A stretch of 50,220 nucleotides of DNA from Rhodanobacter sp. L36 (GTDB lineage: Bacteria; Pseudomonadota; Gammaproteobacteria; Xanthomonadales; Rhodanobacteraceae): assembly GCF_009765755.1 (NCBI RefSeq), contig NZ_LMUV01000006.1, positions 1 through 50,220 of the forward strand. The letters are read 5' to 3'. Shown here piece after piece: positions 45,978-50,220 of this stretch; position 1 is the first letter of the stretch, and each line of letters opens with the position of its first letter. The position numbers and the translations under genes were made by a program. The notes under the pieces were generated by a model that was given only the letters and a program-made list of their open reading frames with translations, was not told where the DNA came from and did no database searches.

Positions 45978-46826
45978 TCAGGCGGTTTGCTTGGGCGCAG
46001 CCAGCGTACCGGCCGAAGCGTGGCGCGTCTGCATATTGAACGTGGCGCCGGCGATCAGCACGTGAATGGTCACGCCGAGCATGCAGACCGGATCGTGTTC
46101 TCCAGCCTGTGCCATCGACGAAAACTGCAGATTGCCTGCGTCGAGCACGGTGACCGAGCCGCTGCCTTCGACTTCCACCGTGTTGTCCGGGCGGATGAAG
46201 GCGGCGGTGTCTTCGTCCAGACCGATGCCGACCGCGTACGGGTTGTACGCCAGTGCGGCCATCAAGCGTCCCAGACGGTCACGCTGGCTGAAATGTTGAT
46301 CGATGATGAAGCGATTGGTCAGCCCGAGCCCCGGCGCAAGTCGCACGCTGCCGGCGGTGGGCGACAGGCCTTCCTTGCCGAACGCGATCATGTGTTCGCT
46401 GAGAATGCTCGCGCCCGCACTGGTGCCACCGACATGCACGCCGCGCGCATTCAGCGCACGAATGCTCTGCGCCACCGGCGTGCCGCCAAGCATCGTCGAC
46501 AGGCGCAACTGATTTCCGCCGGTGAAGAAAATGCCGGTGGCTTTTTCCAGACGCGCCAGCCGGTTTTTTTCCTCGGTGTCGCGACGCATGTCGAAATCGA
46601 GAACGCCGACTTCGCCTGCGCCGAGCGACGTGAACAGTGTTTCGTAACGCGAGCCCGTATCGGCGAGCTGGCTCGCCGTGGGAATCACCACGATGTTCGC
46701 ATCCGCACCGCCACACAATCGAACGAATCGTTCGAGGATGCGTGGATCATTCTCTTTTTCCTCGGCCCCACCGATCGGCACGATCCATCCGCGTTGTTCT
46801 CCATCCACCACCCTGCTGGGACTCAT
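45978..46826 (-). CDS. cphB: Cyanophycinase
   Basis: 282 residues, S51-family serine exopeptidase that cuts cyanophycin to beta-Asp-Arg dipeptides. The N-terminus WIVPIGGAEEKEND and the motifs IFFTGGNQLRL, nucleophile Ser in GGTSAGAS, IIDQHFSQRDRLGRL and VGIGLDEDTA are diagnostic. The ATG at 46826 is chosen for GAGG 5 bases upstream; an ATG at 46862 would add 12 charged residues. It is placed between iadA and cphA in one operon; it is cytoplasmic because no signal peptide is visible. Confidence 0.93.
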   Translation of the reverse strand: MSPSRVVDGEQRGWIVPIGGAEEKENDPRILERFVRLCGGADANIVVIPTASQLADTGSRYETLFTSLGAGEVGVLDFDMRRDTEEKNRLARLEKATGIFFTGGNQLRLSTMLGGTPVAQSIRALNARGVHVGGTSAGASILSEHMIAFGKEGLSPTAGSVRLAPGLGLTNRFIIDQHFSQRDRLGRLMAALAYNPYAVGIGLDEDTAAFIRPDNTVEVEGSGSVTVLDAGNLQFSSMAQAGEHDPVCMLGVTIHVLIAGATFNMQTRHASAGTLAAPKQTA

Positions 46827-46923
46827 CCTTTCCTCATCTTTATCGTCGATATTCGTTGTCATGGATTCTCTGCGCCCGCCGGATCGGTTGTGGTTATCCC
46901 TACCAGCCTGACGCATCGAACGT

Positions 46924-48096
46924 TCAGGTCGCGTGCTCGAACGCACCGAAGTGTTGAATCTTGCCGTCGCGCACATGCACGCGACCGAGAACAACCACAT
47001 CGTGGGCGCGACCGTCGGCATCCAGCGCCACCAGGTCGGCATCGGCACCGACAGCGATCCGACCCTTGGCCGGAAGCCGCAGCACGCGCGCCGCATTGCT
47101 GGTGAACGCCGGCAGCGCGCGTTCCAGCGGCACACCGCGTTTCAGCACGTCATTCAAGGTTTCCAGCAGCGCGCCGGATTCGCCCACGCCCATCGAGCAC
47201 ACGTGGCCATCGGCGTCGAAGCATGGCAGGCAGCCGCCGGCGTCGGAACTGATCGTGATGCGCTCGGCAGGCGCACCGCTTTCGATGTAGCGAAGCAGTG
47301 CGTCGGCGGCGCTCCACGCGTCCTCGCCTTCTTCCACCGGAAAAGCAGTGAGGTCGATGGTGCAGCCGCGCTTCGCCAGTTCCAGCGCTTCGTCGAACAG
47401 CGCCTTGCGCCGGTTCACGTGGGTGGGATGAAACACGCGCGGCGGCAGCTCGCTTTCGTCCAGTGCACGACGCACGAGATCGAGCCCGCGCACGCCATCG
47501 CCCAGGTGCAGATGCAGGATGCCGGCCTTGCCGGTCATCAGTCCAGCCACGTGCGCGTCGGACGCGAGCCGCAACAGTTCATCGAAGGTCGGCTGGCTGG
47601 AACGGTGATCGCTGATCGCCACCTCGCCGATGCCGATCAATGCCTCGATGAAAACCAGGTCGCTGCGCACGCTGCCAGTGAGCGTCGCAGGTGGCACGTG
47701 ATAGCCGCCAGTGAAAGCGAACGCGCTCAAGCCCTCCTCGCGCAAGGCGTACGTCGTTGCCAGCACATCGCGCGGTCCGCGTGCCACGTCGTCCGTGCCG
47801 AGCAGACCGACCACGGTGGTGATGCCGGCGCGAGTGAAACGCGATACGCCCAGCGGCGGCACACGCGTGCGGAAGCCCGCTTCGCCACCGCCACCGGTGA
47901 CGTGCACATGCGCGTCGATCAGACCCGGAATCAGGCGCCTTCCCTGCAGGTCGATCGTTTCCACCGCCAAGGTGGCGGGCAAGGCGTCGAGGTCGCTGCC
48001 GATCCACAGAATGCGTCCGCCGCCGAGCAACAGATGTTGCCGACCCATCGGCTCGGGTGCGTAGACCAGTGCATTGCGCAGCAGCAGGAGATTCAT
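46924..48096 (-). CDS. iadA: Isoaspartyl dipeptidase (beta-aspartyl peptidase)
   Basis: 390 residues, amidohydrolase superfamily. It would hydrolyse the beta-Asp-Arg released by cyanophycinase. Metal ligands are visible in LIDAHVHVTGGGGE, ISDHRSSQP, HLHLGDG and THVNR, and the catalytic Asp in ISSDAGG. Where E. coli IadA has the carbamylated Lys (recalled as 'GVKCAISDHRS'), this protein reads GEVAISDHRS, with Glu in place of Lys. The ribosome site at ATG 48096 is weak. First gene of the iadA-cphB-cphA operon. Confidence 0.9.
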   Translation of the reverse strand: MNLLLLRNALVYAPEPMGRQHLLLGGGRILWIGSDLDALPATLAVETIDLQGRRLIPGLIDAHVHVTGGGGEAGFRTRVPPLGVSRFTRAGITTVVGLLGTDDVARGPRDVLATTYALREEGLSAFAFTGGYHVPPATLTGSVRSDLVFIEALIGIGEVAISDHRSSQPTFDELLRLASDAHVAGLMTGKAGILHLHLGDGVRGLDLVRRALDESELPPRVFHPTHVNRRKALFDEALELAKRGCTIDLTAFPVEEGEDAWSAADALLRYIESGAPAERITISSDAGGCLPCFDADGHVCSMGVGESGALLETLNDVLKRGVPLERALPAFTSNAARVLRLPAKGRIAVGADADLVALDADGRAHDVVVLGRVHVRDGKIQHFGAFEHAT

Positions 48097-48502
48097 CGAC
48101 GAAGCGTGACGATGGCGCGGAGCGGCGTCAAGCAAGATCAGTTATGGCACAGAGGTGAGTAAGCCACGACTCCTCGATTGCTTGCTTGACCTCGGCAGCT
48201 TACGGCTGTCAAATCAAATACAGCTGCGCGTTGTAGCGACTACAAGGAACAACGGAATGTTTCGTTTCGCAAGCACTGCGCCAGCCTTGGCTGGACCCTA
48301 TTGCTTGTTGTGTCGCTACATAGCTCGGCTCAGAGGATCGGCGAAATCGCTGCCAAAGATGCCGCAGCAACGGCGCATGCCGCCTCGGTGCCCGACGCGA
48401 CATCGGCGCCCCTCGGCAGAGTTGCCGACATCTACACCTCCCCGCTGGACATGCCGCTGGCGAAGGCGATTGCCAACCCCGAAGTCTGCGTTGCCGCCAC
48501 AT
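48097..48502. other. Intergenic region before the ankyrin lipoprotein genes
   Basis: 406 bases between divergent iadA and the first ankyrin gene. An open frame (stop at 48508-48510) encodes QRIGEIAAKDAAATAHAASV and DMPLAKAIANPEVCVAATYV, preceded by a hydrophobic stretch TLLLVVSLHSSA. It has no good start codon or ribosome site, so it may be a gene remnant. No clear promoter was found. Confidence 0.5.
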
Positions 48503-49420
48503 ATGTTTAGCTGTATATCCCGTTTTGCATTGCCGGTGCTGTGGCTGCTCGTGGCAAGCGGTTGCGACATGCCGCCGTCGCCATCGACCGGCACACCCGC
48601 GCAACAGTCGAAATACGCGCTGGATCGCATATACAAAGACCCCAAGGCGCAAGCCTTGGCGCTGGCAGCCGAGCAAGGCAACGCCGCGGAAGTACAGCGC
48701 CTGATGAAGCAGGAGCACGTGAACCCGGACGTAATCTTCGCCGATGATGAAAGCGGCATGCCGTTGGTGGCGTGGCCGGTTTTCACGCTCAATGCCACCG
48801 GCCTGAAGGCTCTGCTGGACAACGGTGCCAACCCGAATGCTCGCAAGCCGGGGACGCATAGAAGGCATTACAAAGATGGAAGCCAGGGAGATATTCATTT
48901 TAACTACGACAATGCAATGGTATGGGCCGCCAAACAGGATGATCCGATCTACCTGAAGTTGTTGCTGGATCACGGCGGCGATCCCAACACCCGCAACTGC
49001 AATGACGAGACGCTGCTATTCCAAGCCTATATCTGGCATAGACAATGGCAGAACGTGCAGGTCTTGGTGGAGCGCGGTGCCGACGTGAATGCGGTTACAG
49101 GGGTTGGCACCATCCTTTTCGATTTCTCTTCTTCGGGAGGGTTTGAACAATCCTATTGGCTGTTGCAGCATGGCGCCGATCCGACCATTGATGCGTATAT
49201 CCCCCCTCCTCAGCCCGCGCCACCTCGCCATCGGATCATCGAAGATATTTTCTGGTATCCAACCGATCCAAAGAATTCGTCGCATATCAGTTGGCAGCGC
49301 AAATGCCAGCAATGGTTGCTGCAACGCGGCTTCAAACGACCACCTTTACCCGATGACTACCGTGATATGCGAAAAACTTTTGGCTTGCCCTACGAAGAAA
49401 AAGATATTCCGCTGCTGTAA
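48503..49420 (+). CDS. Ankyrin-repeat lipoprotein
   Basis: 305 residues. The signal peptide ends in the lipobox VASGC (Cys at about residue 21), so the protein should be lipidated and membrane-anchored. After a Pro/Ser linker come about four ankyrin-like repeats: ALALAAEQGNAAEVQRLM, GLKALLDNGANPNARK, IYLKLLLDHGGDPNTRN and VQVLVERGADVNAVTG. The C-terminal tail is unique. A near-identical second copy follows. Lipidated ankyrin proteins in Gram-negatives often protect against toxins of secretion systems, but no toxin gene is recognisable in the window. Confidence 0.85.
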   Translation: MFSCISRFALPVLWLLVASGCDMPPSPSTGTPAQQSKYALDRIYKDPKAQALALAAEQGNAAEVQRLMKQEHVNPDVIFADDESGMPLVAWPVFTLNATGLKALLDNGANPNARKPGTHRRHYKDGSQGDIHFNYDNAMVWAAKQDDPIYLKLLLDHGGDPNTRNCNDETLLFQAYIWHRQWQNVQVLVERGADVNAVTGVGTILFDFSSSGGFEQSYWLLQHGADPTIDAYIPPPQPAPPRHRIIEDIFWYPTDPKNSSHISWQRKCQQWLLQRGFKRPPLPDDYRDMRKTFGLPYEEKDIPLL

Positions 49421-49444
49421 ACCCATCGGTCAAGGAGTGACGTC

Positions 49445-49585
49445 ATGTCGAACGATCCGCAACAAGAGCAGGCGTTTCTGCAGCAACTTCGTGCCAGTGG
49501 AAGTTCTGCCATAGAGGGGTGTGGCGGCGCCATCCAGGCGATGGTCGACAACACGGATCGGCAGCACAAGGTGCATGCAGGTTGA
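49445..49585 (+). CDS. Hypothetical 46-residue protein between the ankyrin genes
   Basis: Encodes MSNDPQQEQAFLQQLRASGS and then SAIEGCGGAIQAMVDNTDRQ and HKVHAG. AAGGAG lies 7 bases before the ATG, unusually strong for a chance frame. No signal peptide or membrane helix. I do not recognise the family; it could be a remnant of a larger gene or a small partner of the ankyrin proteins. It starts 24 bases after the first ankyrin gene and ends 54 bases before the second. Confidence 0.5.
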   Translation: MSNDPQQEQAFLQQLRASGSSAIEGCGGAIQAMVDNTDRQHKVHAG

Positions 49586-49639
49586 TCGAGACGATGGAAT
49601 GGTTGCCACACATAGCCTTTGATGGCTGAAGGATTACGG

Positions 49640-50220
49640 ATGCGTCGCTGGATATCCCGTTTTGCATGGCTGATGCTGTGGTTGTTTGTGGCAAGCGGTT
49701 GCGACATGCCGCCGTCGCCATCGACCGGCACACCCGCGCAACAGTCGAAATACGCGCTGGATCGCGTATACAAGGACCCCAAGGCGCGGGCCTTGGCGCT
49801 GGCAGCCGAGCAAGGCAACGCCGGGGAAGTACAGCGCCTGATGAAGCAAGAGCACGTAAACCCGGACGTGATCTTCGCCGATGATGAAAGCGGCATGCCG
49901 TTGGTGGCGTGGCCGGTTTTCACGCTCAATGCCACCGGCCTGAAGGCGCTGCTGGACAACGGTGCCAACCCGAATGCTCGCAAGCCGGGAACGCATAGCG
50001 AACACTATTCGGATGGGAGCGGCGGGACTCTTTTCGACTACGACAATGCGATGGTCTGGGCCGCGAAACAGGAAGACCCGATCTACTTGAAGCTCCTGCT
50101 GGATCACGGCGGCGATCCCAATACCCGCAACTGCAATGACGAGACGCTGCTATTCCAAGCCTATATCTGGCATAGACAATGGCAGAACGTGCAGGTCTTG
50201 GTGGAGCGCGGTGCCGACGT
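49640..50220 (+). CDS. Ankyrin-repeat lipoprotein, second copy (3' end outside window)
   Basis: 193 codons up to the window edge, frame open. AAGGA lies 6 bases before the ATG. Signal peptide with lipobox VASGC; then the same repeats as the upstream copy (ALALAAEQGNAGEVQRLM, GLKALLDNGANPNARK, IYLKLLLDHGGDPNTRN). The two genes are almost identical except for the signal peptide and a short stretch after 'KPGTH' (here SEHYSDGSGGTLFDYDN, upstream RRHYKDGSQGDIHFNYDN). Tandem duplication is evident. Confidence 0.85.
   Translation, partial: MRRWISRFAWLMLWLFVASGCDMPPSPSTGTPAQQSKYALDRVYKDPKARALALAAEQGNAGEVQRLMKQEHVNPDVIFADDESGMPLVAWPVFTLNATGLKALLDNGANPNARKPGTHSEHYSDGSGGTLFDYDNAMVWAAKQEDPIYLKLLLDHGGDPNTRNCNDETLLFQAYIWHRQWQNVQVLVERGAD

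Noticed and set aside
48301..48510. 69-codon frame before the first ankyrin gene
   Set aside because: Only a TTG start with no ribosome site; it may be a remnant, but there is not enough evidence to call it a gene.
1..50220. CRISPR arrays, tRNA and rRNA genes
   Set aside because: No regularly spaced direct repeats and no tRNA or rRNA signature sequences were seen on either strand.

Overview
The window is high-GC and densely coded. Its gene families and synteny (nrdR-ribD-ribE-ribBX-ribH-nusB-thiL-pgpA, hemP, cyanophycin genes) point to a gammaproteobacterium of the Xanthomonadales, most likely Rhodanobacteraceae (Dyella, Luteibacter, Rhodanobacter or similar). This placement is inferred from gene content and base composition; no rRNA or tRNA gene was seen.

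Layout. 1-5819 (minus strand): a MacB-type tripartite efflux operon (adaptor, ATPase, TolC-like outer membrane factor, two permeases, the last cut by the window edge). 5994-6940: a Fur-box-preceded hemP and a small HemS-like gene. 6980-8918: an aldo/keto reductase and an alpha/beta hydrolase. 8942-19185: a housekeeping block on the minus strand, read as glyA, nrdR, a monooxygenase-like gene, ribD, a Gfo/Idh oxidoreductase, an FMN riboswitch with its terminator, ribE, ribBX, an LD-carboxypeptidase, ribH, nusB, thiL and pgpA. 19325-24596: two small regulated operons, each ending in a TetR gene and each preceded by a palindromic operator candidate, with a convergent DUF817 gene between them. 24719-35633: mostly core genes (ettA, pyrF, acyltransferase, LysR regulator, SMP-30-like protein, def, DUF4197, cstA-ybdD, DUF2127).

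35709-40897 is the accessory region. The tail of an M16 protease gene is fused to a decayed IS30 transposase. Next to it, on the minus strand, lies a compact peptide-bacteriocin cluster: a HlyD-type adaptor, a peptidase-containing ABC exporter (C39 Cys/His/Asp all present), two precursor peptides of 52 and 55 residues missing from ordinary ORF calls, each with a 15-residue double-glycine-type leader and a single cysteine, and a 61-residue two-helix membrane protein that could be the immunity factor. Base composition drops sharply here, and the drop begins inside the last part of the exporter gene, which suggests a swapped cassette. This is the most novel-looking system in the window.

41353-48096: a cyanophycin storage locus (isoaspartyl dipeptidase, cyanophycinase, cyanophycin synthetase, a second Mur-ligase-like protein). 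48503 to the end: tandem, nearly identical ankyrin-repeat lipoproteins with a tiny gene between them; the second copy runs off the window.
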